From: an uncultured Moraxellaceae bacterium
GTDB taxonomy: Bacteria; Pseudomonadota; Gammaproteobacteria; Pseudomonadales; Moraxellaceae
Direction of reading: 5' to 3'
DNA length: 10,037 nt
Assembly: GCA_937952925.1 (NCBI GenBank)
Contig: CALFYA010000399.1
Span: 1-10,037, forward strand
A program made the translations under genes and the position numbers. Shown here piece after piece: positions 1 through 6,346 of the stretch (its first letter is position 1; each line of letters begins with the position of its first letter). Below the pieces are notes generated by a model, which was given only the letters and a program-made list of their open reading frames with translations, had not been told where the DNA came from and did no database searches.

Positions 1-51
1 ATACGAGATAACGTGATGTGACTGGAGTTCAGACGTGTGCTCTTCCGATCT
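1..51 (+). other. Illumina P7/TruSeq adapter with index (contaminant)
   Basis: This is synthetic sequence, not genome. Bases 1-9 (ATACGAGAT) are the end of the P7 flow-cell oligo. Bases 10-17 (AACGTGAT) sit where the 8-base sample index belongs. Bases 18-51 match the 34-base TruSeq index-adapter/read-2 primer, which starts GTGACTGGAGTTC and ends GCTCTTCCGATCT. Genomic insert begins at base 52. The match is by recall of the standard adapter and is essentially exact. Confidence 0.98.
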
Positions 52-150
52 AAATCACCACAGCACTGCTGACGAGTTAACAGGATGGTGGTAGGCGGGT
101 GTGCGTGATTGTGTCATGGTCAAAGACTCAAGGTTGCTTGGAGTCATATC

Positions 151-348
151 ATGGCCGCTTCATCCCATCCTCCAGTCTCTCATAGCAAATATACCCCCAA
201 TGGCAAACGACAATTTCACGCGGTTCCCAAAGCCATTGCCCCCGTCGATCAACGCCCTGTAAGCAGTATGGGTAATAAAGCCATCAAATCCGCTATTGAG
301 CATTTGCATCTCGACGAGTTGCAACAACATCTTGGTTCAGTGCATTAG
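151..348 (+). CDS. possible small hypothetical protein, 65 aa
   Basis: I do not recognise this reading frame. It starts at ATG 151, preceded by a plausible Shine-Dalgarno TGGAG at 139-143 with 7 bases of spacing, and ends at TAG 346-348. The product is basic, His/Pro-rich and probably unstructured at the N terminus. The C-terminal third, from about residue 41 (GNKAIKSAIEHLHLDELQQHL), could form an amphipathic helix. There is no signal peptide or membrane segment. It lies between the contig edge and the glyA promoter, so its own promoter may be missing or lie in 52-130, where I see no convincing one. Codon use is not obviously unlike that of the neighbouring genes. It could be a real small protein or a chance frame; a homologue with the same start would settle this. 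Confidence 0.4.
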   Translation: MAASSHPPVSHSKYTPNGKRQFHAVPKAIAPVDQRPVSSMGNKAIKSAIEHLHLDELQQHLGSVH

Positions 349-359
349 AAGAATCGAGT

Positions 360-392
360 CAGGGGGCATGAAAACCGATTCATGTCCGCCTG
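360..392. repeat. inverted repeat upstream of glyA promoter
   Basis: CAGG at 360-363 and GGGCATGAA at 364-372 pair with TTCATGTCC (379-387, one G-U pair) and CCTG (389-392), leaving G388 bulged and a 6-base loop AACCGA. A run of A, not T, follows, so it is not a standard intrinsic terminator on either strand. It may be a protein-binding dyad upstream of the glyA promoter. The core TGAA-N6-TTCA resembles the MetR site (TGAA-N5-TTCA) known from enteric glyA/met genes, but the spacer is one base too long. Confidence 0.4.
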
Positions 393-436
393 AAAAAACT
401 TCAAGACAGCTGGTCTTACAGCGACAGATTTGTATT

Positions 437-465
437 CTGCCAAAACGGTCGGATCGTGCTAGAAT
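437..465 (+). promoter_or_regulatory. sigma-70 extended -10 promoter of glyA
   Basis: The -35 is CTGCCA (437-442, 4 of 6 to TTGACA). After a 17-base spacer comes -10 TAGAAT (460-465, 5 of 6 to TATAAT), preceded by TGC, which makes an extended -10. The predicted start is near 472, giving a glyA leader of about 75 bases. This is the best promoter-like match upstream of glyA. Confidence 0.65.
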
Positions 466-547
466 GCGCCGCTTTCTTGCCTGATTGTCCGTTTGTGGTG
501 CGCGATGGTGTGTTCCCACGGCGGTGTTGACCGAAAAGGGTATTGCC

Positions 548-1804
548 ATGTACGCAAATGTCTCCATCCATCAGTTCGACCCTGAACTTGCTCAAGCTAT
601 GGACGCTGAAGATCAGCGCCAAGAAGCTCACATTGAGCTGATTGCCTCTGAAAACTACTGCTCACCTGCTGTTATGGAAGCTCAAGGCTCAAGCCTGACC
701 AACAAATACGCCGAAGGTTATCCTGGTAAGCGTTATTATGGCGGCTGTGAGCACGTGGATGTGATTGAACAGCTGGCCATCGACCGTGCCAAAGCGTTGT
801 TTGGCGCAGACTATGCCAACGTACAGCCGCACGCTGGTAGCCAAGCCAATAGCGCGGTATTTTTGGCCTTGCTGCAAGCCGGTGATACCGTGCTTGGCAT
901 GAGCTTGGCACATGGTGGTCACTTGACCCATGGTGCCAAAGTGAACTTCTCGGGCAAAAACTACAACGCGGTACAATACGGCTTGAACACCGAAACCGGC
1001 GAAGTCGATTATGACGAAGTCGAGCGTCTGGCACTTGAGCATAAGCCACGCATGATTATTGCGGGTTTCTCTGCGTATAGCCGTGTGATGGATTGGGCGC
1101 GTTTTCGTGCGATTGCCGATAAAGTCGGTGCCTACTTGATGGTCGATATGGCACACGTGGCCGGTTTGGTGGCGGCTGGTGTTTATCCAAACCCAGTGCC
1201 ATTTGCCGATGTGGTCACCACCACCACGCACAAAACCTTGCGTGGCCCACGCTCAGGGTTGATCTTGGCCAAAGCCAACGAAGAAATCGAGAAAAAACTC
1301 AACTCGGCAGTCTTCCCTGGCAACCAAGGCGGCCCGTTGATGCATGCGATTGCCGCCAAAGCGGTATGCTTCAAAGAAGCCATGGATCCAAGCTTCAAGA
1401 CCTATCAACAGCAAGTAATCAAAAACGCTCAAGCGATGGCGCAAGTGTTTATCGATCGTGGCTACGATGTGGTCTCCAACGGTACCGACAACCACCTGTT
1501 CTTGTTGTCGTTGATCAAGCAAGACGTCACCGGTAAAGATGCGGACGCATGGCTCGGTCAAGCAGGCATTACCGTCAACAAAAACGCAGTCCCAAATGAC
1601 CCACGTTCACCGTTTGTCACTTCGGGTATCCGGATTGGTACACCAGCGGTCACCACTCGTGGCTTTAGCGAAGCTGATGTGCGCGAGCTGGCCGGCTGGA
1701 TTGCAGACATCATCGACAGCAAAGGTGATGCTGCGGTGATTGCTGCCGTAGCCAGCAAAGCACACGCGCTGTGTGTGGCACATCCTGTGTATACCCAAGC
1801 CTAA
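548..1804 (+). CDS. glyA: serine hydroxymethyltransferase
   Basis: This is a cytosolic PLP enzyme that interconverts serine plus tetrahydrofolate with glycine plus 5,10-methylene-tetrahydrofolate, the main source of one-carbon units and glycine. The 418-residue product has the family's usual bacterial length. Visible motifs are [10 protein letters not shown] near residue 35, the [23 protein letters not shown] stretch near 50-68, PHAGSQAN near 97, and [17 protein letters not shown], whose Lys229 is the PLP Schiff-base lysine, with the same number as in Escherichia coli. I chose ATG 548 because AAAAGGG at 534-540 sits 7 bases upstream and the product then begins where the family does. The frame stays open back to TTG 485, but that extension has no ribosome site and would add 21 unrelated residues. 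It is transcribed alone or with slight read-through into dedA, because a strong terminator follows at once. Confidence 0.98.
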   Translation: MYANVSIHQFDPELAQAMDAEDQRQEAHIELIASENYCSPAVMEAQGSSLTNKYAEGYPGKRYYGGCEHVDVIEQLAIDRAKALFGADYANVQPHAGSQANSAVFLALLQAGDTVLGMSLAHGGHLTHGAKVNFSGKNYNAVQYGLNTETGEVDYDEVERLALEHKPRMIIAGFSAYSRVMDWARFRAIADKVGAYLMVDMAHVAGLVAAGVYPNPVPFADVVTTTTHKTLRGPRSGLILAKANEEIEKKLNSAVFPGNQGGPLMHAIAAKAVCFKEAMDPSFKTYQQQVIKNAQAMAQVFIDRGYDVVSNGTDNHLFLLSLIKQDVTGKDADAWLGQAGITVNKNAVPNDPRSPFVTSGIRIGTPAVTTRGFSEADVRELAGWIADIIDSKGDAAVIAAVASKAHALCVAHPVYTQA

Positions 1805-1816
1805 TTTGGCCTAAAC

Positions 1817-1851
1817 AACAAAAACAGCCCCTGTTCGGGGCTGTTTTTGTT
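1817..1851 (+). terminator. intrinsic terminator after glyA
   Basis: A perfect 15-bp stem (AACAAAAACAGCCCC 1817-1831 with its complement at 1837-1851) closes a 5-base TGTTC loop. The GC-rich core is flanked by an A-tract upstream and a T-tract downstream, so it should work in both directions. Its 3' arm ends one base before the Shine-Dalgarno of the next gene. Confidence 0.93.
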
Positions 1852-1862
1852 TGGAGAGGGGT

Positions 1863-2426
1863 GTGCAGTTACAAGATTGGATCGGCCAATACGGCTATGT
1901 GGCGGTGTTTTTTGGCGTCATGGTGGAAGGTGAGTCGATTCTGCTGGCCGCCATTTACGCCATCCATCATCATTATTTGCGGATATGGCCGGTGATTGGC
2001 TGTGCCATGTTGGGTGCGATGTTGATTGATCATATCTATTTTTGGATCGGTCGTCGGCATGGTGCACGCTGGTTGGCGCGTCATCCTGCACTCACGCAAA
2101 AATCAGCCAATATTAGATATTACCTTGAACGCCATCAAATCCTGTTGATGCTTAGCCTGCGGTTTTTGATTGGATTGCGCACCATTACGCCGATTTTACT
2201 CGGCGTTGCGCGCATTTCTGGCTGGCGGTTTTTGTGTTGCAACCTGATCAGTGCTGCATTATGGGCGAGTGCTGTGGTGCTGCTTGGACGCTGGTTCGCG
2301 CATCTGTTACGAGATTGGTGGCACTGGCTACACCCCCATGAAGCCTTATGGCTAGGCGGGCTGATCGTATTTGGGTTGTTATTTGCGCTATGCTATCGCA
2401 TCTATGGGCGAAAAACGATCAAATAG
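1863..2426 (+). CDS. DedA-family inner-membrane protein, YohD-like
   Basis: This is a polytopic membrane protein of the DedA superfamily. Members are linked to undecaprenyl-phosphate or other lipid flipping, membrane-potential homeostasis and envelope-stress tolerance. The 187-residue length and the pattern YGYVAVFFGVMVEGES (10-25), GAMLIDHIYFWIGRRHG (51-67) and RFLIGLRTITPILLGVARISG (100-120) match the E. coli YohD subgroup closely by eye. The conserved acidic residues are Glu22, Glu24 and Asp56, and the conserved arginines are Arg100 and Arg106, with Pro110 following. Hydrophobic segments lie near 12-35, 42-62, 95-118, 124-145 and 160-180. I chose GTG 1863 because GGAG at 1853-1856 lies 6 bases upstream; an upstream TTG at 1851 lies inside the terminator stem. 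No separate promoter is visible between glyA and this gene. The precise substrate is unknown. Confidence 0.9.
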   Translation: MQLQDWIGQYGYVAVFFGVMVEGESILLAAIYAIHHHYLRIWPVIGCAMLGAMLIDHIYFWIGRRHGARWLARHPALTQKSANIRYYLERHQILLMLSLRFLIGLRTITPILLGVARISGWRFLCCNLISAALWASAVVLLGRWFAHLLRDWWHWLHPHEALWLGGLIVFGLLFALCYRIYGRKTIK

Positions 2427-2490
2427 AGTAGTGCGCAACATAATAGCTTTATAGGTTTTTGTTATTTAAACACTTTTATTGAATCAAAAA

Positions 2491-2507
2491 TTGGCATGCA
2501 CTTTGCT
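2491..2507 (+). promoter_or_regulatory. sigma-54 (RpoN) -24/-12 promoter
   Basis: TTGGCATGCACTTTGCT matches the RpoN consensus (TTGGCACG-N4-TTGCT) with the invariant GG (2493-2494) and GC (2505-2506) exactly 10 bases apart. An A/T-rich stretch (2456-2490) lies upstream. The predicted start is near 2518, giving a leader of about 128 bases for the hypothetical gene at 2646. Such promoters need an ATP-driven activator bound upstream, probably within dedA or 2427-2490. I could not recognise its site. Confidence 0.8.
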
Positions 2508-2514
2508 AATATTC

Positions 2515-2600
2515 AGGTGTATTTCATGGGTAGCTTTTACACCTACCCATTGATTATGTTCCTGCTGTGGGTCAACGATGGAGCGAGGAGCGCTCAATCG
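2515..2600 (+). promoter_or_regulatory. structured leader of the RpoN-driven gene
   Basis: Two mutually exclusive hairpins share bases. AGGTGTA (2515-2521) pairs with TACACCT (2538-2544), and ATGGGTAG (2526-2533) pairs with CTACCCAT (2543-2550). Further down, CGAT-G-GAGCG (2576-2585) pairs with CGCTC-A-ATCG (2591-2600) around the loop AGGAG (2586-2590). A GGA exposed in a loop is the typical target of CsrA/RsmA proteins. That role is inference; the pairings are seen directly. If transcription starts near 2518, the first hairpin would be partly missing from the RNA. Confidence 0.4.
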
Positions 2601-2645
2601 TGACCATCACTGAAGTCTGGGAATGGTTATTTAGGGGATATGAAG

Positions 2646-3134
2646 ATGCTAAACCGCGATCAATTGCAAGAGCTTGGCCGTTTTAAGCTGTTGATGCGTC
2701 GTAGCTGTGGGGAGTCGGTGCAAATCGAACGCTTCCTGACCGATGCGCAATATCAAACTCGACTGCTCGATTTGGCAGAAGAGTTTGATGATGATGAGTT
2801 GTTGATGTTGTCGATTGCCTTACGCGCACGTCTTGGGCGCTTAGGCGATGGCGATGCAACGTTTTGTAATGCACTACCACAGCAACATGCTGCCGTAGCA
2901 ACCACCACGGTTGAAGCGGTACCGGCACCGATGCAGGTGATCAATGAAAATACTTCTGCATCCACACCGGTTGCAGCTGTTGAACCGGAGCCTGTCCGGC
3001 GTACCATGAGCCTGCAAGATTCCGTTGATGCCGCGCCACCACGTCCCAAAGGCTTTTTTGGTTCGTTACTCGGCAACAATAATCCAGTCGAGGCTGATAT
3101 GGGCGGGCAACGCTACGTGACAAGCCTACGATAA
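2646..3134 (+). CDS. hypothetical protein, RpoN promoter, 162 aa
   Basis: I do not recognise a family. Residues 1-66 are charged and helical (LNRDQLQELGRFKLLMRR, then the acidic DLAEEFDDDELLMLSIALRA), forming a compact soluble domain. Residues about 70-132 are a low-complexity Ala/Pro/Thr/Val linker. The C terminus carries a small conserved-looking motif, PRPKGFFGSLLG (132-143), before a polar tail ending RYVTSLR. No signal peptide, membrane helix or cysteine cluster is visible. I chose ATG 2646 because AGGGG at 2633-2637 lies 8 bases upstream. The in-frame ATG at 2640 is only 2 bases from it. The gene stands alone between a sigma-54 promoter and its own terminator, so it is regulated apart from its neighbours. 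An adaptor or regulatory protein with a disordered tether is one reading of the layout, but no function can be assigned. Confidence 0.85.
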   Translation: MLNRDQLQELGRFKLLMRRSCGESVQIERFLTDAQYQTRLLDLAEEFDDDELLMLSIALRARLGRLGDGDATFCNALPQQHAAVATTTVEAVPAPMQVINENTSASTPVAAVEPEPVRRTMSLQDSVDAAPPRPKGFFGSLLGNNNPVEADMGGQRYVTSLR

Positions 3135-3176
3135 ACCGTTGTATTTTTGAGATAATAACAATGAATCAACCGTTTT

Positions 3177-3214
3177 AAAGCAACCAACCGTCCTGCAGTT
3201 GGTTGCTTTTTTTT
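3177..3214 (+). terminator. intrinsic terminator after the RpoN-driven gene
   Basis: A 12-bp perfect stem (AAAGCAACCAAC 3177-3188 with GTTGGTTGCTTT 3198-3209) with a 9-base loop ends in a run of eight T (3207-3214). It separates the hypothetical gene from the clpB promoter. Confidence 0.93.
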
Positions 3215-3254
3215 CAAGGTCTTTATTTAACATAATAAAAATTATTTTTGAGGA

Positions 3255-3284
3255 CTTGAAAAAAACGCTGCCACCACACATCTA
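3255..3284 (+). promoter_or_regulatory. sigma-32 heat-shock promoter of clpB
   Basis: CTTGAAA (3255-3261) is a perfect -35 for RpoH. After a 15-base spacer, CACATCTA (3277-3284) matches the -10 CCCATNTA with one mismatch. The predicted start is near 3290, giving a leader of about 35 bases before the clpB ATG. This agrees with the known heat-shock control of clpB. Confidence 0.82.
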
Positions 3285-3325
3285 AATATCAGTCATCCAA
3301 CATGGTGTGGACAGAGGGTAAATTC

Positions 3326-5902
3326 ATGCGATTTGAAAAATTTACAGAGCGTTTACAAGCCGCGTTATCGGCCGCGCAAAGCTTGGCGGTACAGCACAGT
3401 CATACCGCCATTGAGCCGATCCATATATTGGCAAGTTTGCTGGAAGAGCCTGCCAACTTGAGCATCTTTCAACAGGCCGGCGCCAATGTTGCGACCCTGA
3501 AAGCCAAGCTTGCACAGGCGATTGCCGATGCGCCCAAGATCAGCACCCCCACCGGTGAAGCCAATCTCAATCCTGATGCGGTGCGGATCTTGAATCTCAC
3601 CGATAGTTATGCGCAAAAAGCCGGTGATGACTACATCGCGACCGAATGGGCGCTGTTGGCCTTGTCCGAGCAAAGTCGTACCCAAAAAATCATTGAGGCG
3701 GCAGGCACCAATAGCAAACGTGTCCGCAAAGTGATTGAACAAATTCGAGGAGATGAAAAAGTCGTGAATCCCAACCAAGAAGAGCAACGTGATGCACTGA
3801 ACAAATACACCATTGATCTGACTGAGCGTGCCTTGGTGGGCAAGCTTGATCCGGTGATTGGGCGTGATGATGAAATCCGCCGCACGATTCAGGTGCTCGC
3901 ACGGCGTACCAAAAATAATCCGGTGCTGATTGGTGAGCCAGGGGTGGGTAAAACCGCAATTGTCGAAGGCTTAGCGCAGCGTATTGTCAATGGTGAAGTG
4001 CCTGAAGGTCTGAAAAACAAACGGGTGTTGTCGCTAGATCTGGGCGCATTGATTGCGGGTGCTAAGTTTCGCGGCGAATTTGAGGAGCGCCTCAAAGCAG
4101 TGCTCAAAGACTTGGCCAAACACGAAGGCCGCGTGATTTTGTTTATTGATGAGCTGCACACCATGGTTGGTGCAGGTAAAGCCGATGGTGCAATGGATGC
4201 GGGCAATATGCTCAAACCTGCACTAGCGCGGGGCGAATTGCACTGTGTTGGTGCAACTACGCTGGATGAATATCGTCAATTTATTGAAAAAGATGCTGCT
4301 TTGGAGCGGCGCTTCCAAAAAGTGTTGGTCGATGAGCCATCGGTGCCGGACACCATTGCGATTTTGCGCGGCCTCAAAGAGCGGTATCAGTTGCATCACA
4401 ATGTCGAGATTGAAGACTCGGCGATCATTGCCGCTGCGCGGATGAGTCATCGCTATATCACTGATCGCAAATTACCAGACAAGGCGATTGACCTGATTGA
4501 CGAAGCCGCGAGTCGCTTGCGCATGGAGATGGATTCCAAGCCCGAAGCGCTCGATAAGCTTGATCGTCGTTTGATCCAACTCAAAATGGAGCGTGAAGCG
4601 ATCAAAAACGACGATCATGCACAAGCTCAGCTCAAGTTGCTCGCCAGCCAAATCGAGCAAATCGAAAAGGAGTTGGCTGATTTGACCGACATCTGGCAAG
4701 CCGAAAAAGCCTTGGTGCAAGGGGCGCAGACCAGCCGTGAGGAGCTAGATCGGGTCAAAATCCAATATGCCAAAGCCGAGCGTGAAGGTAATTTTGAGGA
4801 GATGGCGCGTCTCAAATACAGCATCATTCCTGCGCTTGAAAAGCAAATTGCCCAAGCAGAATTGGCTGAGAATCGTGGCGATAAACCCACCTTGCTGCGC
4901 ACCAAAGTGACTGATAACGAAATCGCGGAGGTGGTCAGTGCCGCAACCGGTATTCCGGTCAGCAAAATGCTGCAAGGTGAGCGCGAAAAACTGTTGCAAA
5001 TGGAAGAGATTTTGCACAAACGGGTGATTGGTCAGCATGAAGCCGTTGTGGCAGTCGCCAATGCGGTGCGCCGCAGTCGGGCAGGGCTGTCTGATCCCAA
5101 TCGCCCGAGTGGTTCGTTCTTGTTTTTGGGGCCAACCGGCGTCGGCAAAACCGAGCTGTCCAAAGCGCTCGCCAACTTTTTGTTTGACAGTGACGACGCC
5201 ATGATTCGCATTGATATGAGCGAATTTATGGAAAAACATAGTGTCAGTCGCTTGGTCGGTGCGCCTCCAGGGTATGTCGGCTATGAAGAAGGCGGCGTGT
5301 TGACCGAAGCGGTACGCCGTAAGCCCTATAGCGTGGTGCTGTTTGATGAGGTCGAAAAAGCCCATCCCGATGTGTTTAATATCTTGCTGCAAGTGCTCGA
5401 CGATGGGCGCTTGACCGACTCGCAAGGTCGGACGGTAGACTTCAAAAACACCGTGATCATCATGACCTCCAATTTAGGCTCGCAGGCGATCCGTGAGTTG
5501 GGTCAGCAGGCTGATTCGGCCACCGTCAAAGCGGCGGTGATGGATGCTGTCGGTCAGCATTTCCGTCCGGAGTTTATCAATCGGATCGACGAAGTGGTGG
5601 TGTTCCATGCGCTCGGACAAGGTCAGATTCGGGGGATTGCCGATATCCAGCTCGACCGCCTACGCAGCCGTCTCAAAGAGCGTGAGATTGGTTTGCAACT
5701 CGATGATGCGGCGTTTGAGCAACTGGTCAAGGTGGGATATGACCCTGTGTTTGGGGCGCGTCCGCTCAAACGGGCGATTCAGTCGGAGATTGAAAATCCG
5801 TTGGCGCAGTCGATTTTGGCCGGCCAATTTGCTTCAGGTGATGTGGTGCAGATTACCGGCTCAGAATATGGTCTAAAATTTGAACCGATTAAATATCACT
5901 AA
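3326..5902 (+). CDS. clpB: ClpB ATP-dependent disaggregase
   Basis: This is a hexameric AAA+ chaperone that, with DnaK/DnaJ/GrpE, pulls polypeptides out of heat-induced aggregates in the cytosol. The 858-residue product is full length for the family. In order it has the Clp N domain (about 1-145), then AAA-1 with Walker A GEPGVGKT (203-210) and Walker B ILFIDE (Glu276), the pore loop near [13 protein letters not shown], and the coiled-coil M domain (about 400-525) that distinguishes ClpB from ClpA. AAA-2 follows, with Walker A GPTGVGKT (602-609), pore loop [13 protein letters not shown], Walker B VVLFDE (Glu675) and the small C-terminal domain. I chose ATG 3326: AGAGGG (3313-3318) sits 7 bases upstream and [10 protein letters not shown] matches the family start. 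The in-frame ATG 3302 has no ribosome site. No key residue is missing. It is transcribed alone, from the sigma-32 promoter. Confidence 0.98.
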   Translation: MRFEKFTERLQAALSAAQSLAVQHSHTAIEPIHILASLLEEPANLSIFQQAGANVATLKAKLAQAIADAPKISTPTGEANLNPDAVRILNLTDSYAQKAGDDYIATEWALLALSEQSRTQKIIEAAGTNSKRVRKVIEQIRGDEKVVNPNQEEQRDALNKYTIDLTERALVGKLDPVIGRDDEIRRTIQVLARRTKNNPVLIGEPGVGKTAIVEGLAQRIVNGEVPEGLKNKRVLSLDLGALIAGAKFRGEFEERLKAVLKDLAKHEGRVILFIDELHTMVGAGKADGAMDAGNMLKPALARGELHCVGATTLDEYRQFIEKDAALERRFQKVLVDEPSVPDTIAILRGLKERYQLHHNVEIEDSAIIAAARMSHRYITDRKLPDKAIDLIDEAASRLRMEMDSKPEALDKLDRRLIQLKMEREAIKNDDHAQAQLKLLASQIEQIEKELADLTDIWQAEKALVQGAQTSREELDRVKIQYAKAEREGNFEEMARLKYSIIPALEKQIAQAELAENRGDKPTLLRTKVTDNEIAEVVSAATGIPVSKMLQGEREKLLQMEEILHKRVIGQHEAVVAVANAVRRSRAGLSDPNRPSGSFLFLGPTGVGKTELSKALANFLFDSDDAMIRIDMSEFMEKHSVSRLVGAPPGYVGYEEGGVLTEAVRRKPYSVVLFDEVEKAHPDVFNILLQVLDDGRLTDSQGRTVDFKNTVIIMTSNLGSQAIRELGQQADSATVKAAVMDAVGQHFRPEFINRIDEVVVFHALGQGQIRGIADIQLDRLRSRLKEREIGLQLDDAAFEQLVKVGYDPVFGARPLKRAIQSEIENPLAQSILAGQFASGDVVQITGSEYGLKFEPIKYH
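3747..3766 (+). promoter_or_regulatory. internal translation start in clpB (short ClpB form)
   Basis: GAGGAG (3747-3752) precedes an in-frame GTG (3764-3766, residue 147) by 11 bases, at the junction between the N domain and AAA-1. In E. coli the shorter ClpB isoform starts at a GTG at codon 149 in the same place. An equivalent 712-residue product lacking the N domain is therefore likely here. The site is seen; its use is inferred from the family. Confidence 0.6.
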
Positions 5903-5912
5903 GTCTATGATC

Positions 5913-5963
5913 TTGTGGTAAATATTCGTATGTGAATGAATTTTCATATCGAATCGACCACAA
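5913..5963. repeat. long imperfect palindrome in clpB 3' region
   Basis: TTGTGGT (5913-5919) pairs with ACCACAA (5957-5963). Inside, ATTCG (5924-5928) pairs with CGAAT (5950-5954), and TATG (5929-5932) with CATA (5945-5948) if T5949 is bulged. It has no T-run. It may stabilise the 3' end of clpB mRNA or be a relic of a palindromic repeat. Confidence 0.4.
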
Positions 5964-5994
5964 CTGATGACAGAACGTGTGATTGATCAACAAA

Positions 5995-6030
5995 GTGATC
6001 TGCCAATCGTCGGCAGATCACATTTTCTTT
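5995..6030 (+). terminator. intrinsic terminator after clpB
   Basis: A 10-bp perfect stem GTGATCTGCC (5995-6004) / GGCAGATCAC (6012-6021) closes a 7-base loop and is followed by ATTTTCTTT. The T-tract is interrupted by one C, so it is slightly weaker than the other two terminators. Confidence 0.85.
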
Positions 6031-6059
6031 GTGAAGCGGTTGGCAGTTTGAGCAAAAAA

Positions 6060-6075
6060 CTGTCAGCTCTGTCAG
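6060..6075 (+). repeat. tandem direct repeat CTGTCAG x2 (9-base period)
   Basis: CTGTCAG occurs at 6060-6066 and again at 6069-6075. The repeats lie about 10-26 bases upstream of the candidate -35 at 6086, where an activator would bind. The function is inferred from position only. Confidence 0.35.
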
Positions 6076-6085
6076 TTAAAGCTTC

Positions 6086-6114
6086 TTGCGTAGGCATGTT
6101 TAGACTGGCATAGT
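6086..6114 (+). promoter_or_regulatory. candidate promoter of the GNAT/GH3 operon
   Basis: TTGCGT (6086-6091, 3 of 6) and CATAGT (6109-6114, 4 of 6) are 17 bases apart, with TGG just before the -10 forming an extended -10. The match is weak, so an activator may be needed. The predicted start is near 6121, which would give a leader of about 226 bases. Confidence 0.35.
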
Positions 6115-6124
6115 CCGCCCAACA

Positions 6125-6136
6125 GAACAGTTGTTC
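6125..6136. promoter_or_regulatory. palindrome GAAC-N4-GTTC, possible operator
   Basis: GAACAGTTGTTC has two 5-base arms around a GT centre, starting about 4 bases after the predicted transcription start. It resembles the LexA box of Gram-positive bacteria, which is not expected in a gammaproteobacterium, so the regulator is unknown. The palindrome is short enough to occur by chance. Confidence 0.25.
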
Positions 6137-6182
6137 GCTCAAACTTGCCCCCTATGCAGCCACTGTTTTGGACAAAAAAAGA

Positions 6183-6310
6183 ATCACATTGAGGTGATCT
6201 TCGCTTCTGTCGGGATGACAACCACATGCAGTTTGGGTGTGGAGAAGCTGGTAAATGCCGCCGCTTTGTGCAACGGCAGTTTGGCAAGGGCGTAACGCGG
6301 GAGCGTTGCG
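6183..6310 (+). promoter_or_regulatory. structured 5' leader of the GNAT/GH3 operon
   Basis: Several stems follow one another. First is ATCAC/GTGAT (6183-6187 with 6194-6198). Next is a three-way junction in which GCTTCT/AGAAGC (6203-6208 with 6243-6248) encloses GTC/GAC (6209-6211 with 6217-6219) and CCACAT/GTGTGG (6222-6227 with 6237-6242, last pair U-G). TGCCG/CGGCA (6256-6260 with 6274-6278) follows. Last is CGTAACGC/GCGTTGCG (6291-6298 with 6303-6310, one G-U), capped by GGGA, a GNRA-type tetraloop. The first gene's Shine-Dalgarno (6337-6340) lies 27 bases beyond. I recognise no known riboswitch class. The pairings are seen; a regulatory role is inferred. Confidence 0.4.
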
Positions 6311-6346
6311 ATACACCCTCACACAAGAATCGAATTGGAGTCTGTC

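Larger units (their letters stand above)
5903..6346. other. intergenic region clpB to GNAT/GH3 operon (444 bases)
   Basis: No convincing gene lies here on either strand. The first part holds an imperfect palindrome and the clpB terminator. From about 6040 it appears to be the control region and leader of the following operon: tandem CTGTCAG repeats, a candidate promoter, a GAAC-N4-GTTC palindrome, three copies of GCAGTTTG and a series of stem-loops. Each is listed separately. Confidence 0.7.

Noticed and set aside
369..382. MetR site before glyA
   Set aside because: The TGAA/TTCA spacing is 6 bases, not 5, so it is mentioned only as a resemblance.
360..392. Terminator or glycine riboswitch upstream of glyA
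   Set aside because: The hairpin is followed by A, not T, it lies upstream of the promoter, and none of the glycine riboswitch core is seen.
485..547. Upstream extension of glyA to TTG 485
   Set aside because: There is no ribosome site, the added 21 residues are unlike the family, and ATG 548 has a good Shine-Dalgarno.
2479..2512. Sigma-70 promoter TTGAAT / TAATAT overlapping the sigma-54 site
   Set aside because: The spacer would be 22 bases, far outside the usual 16-18.
3302..3325. Upstream ATG of clpB
   Set aside because: It lies about 12 bases from the predicted transcript start without a ribosome site; ATG 3326 gives the family N terminus.
4745..5425. Long minus-strand frame inside clpB, and similar ones inside glyA, GH3 and GNAT genes
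   Set aside because: They are antisense to strongly conserved coding sequence, have no recognisable product, and are explained by codon bias of the + strand genes.
6125..6136. SOS (LexA) box of Gram-positive type
   Set aside because: A gammaproteobacterial LexA would use a different motif and the downstream genes are not SOS-like; kept only as an unassigned palindrome.
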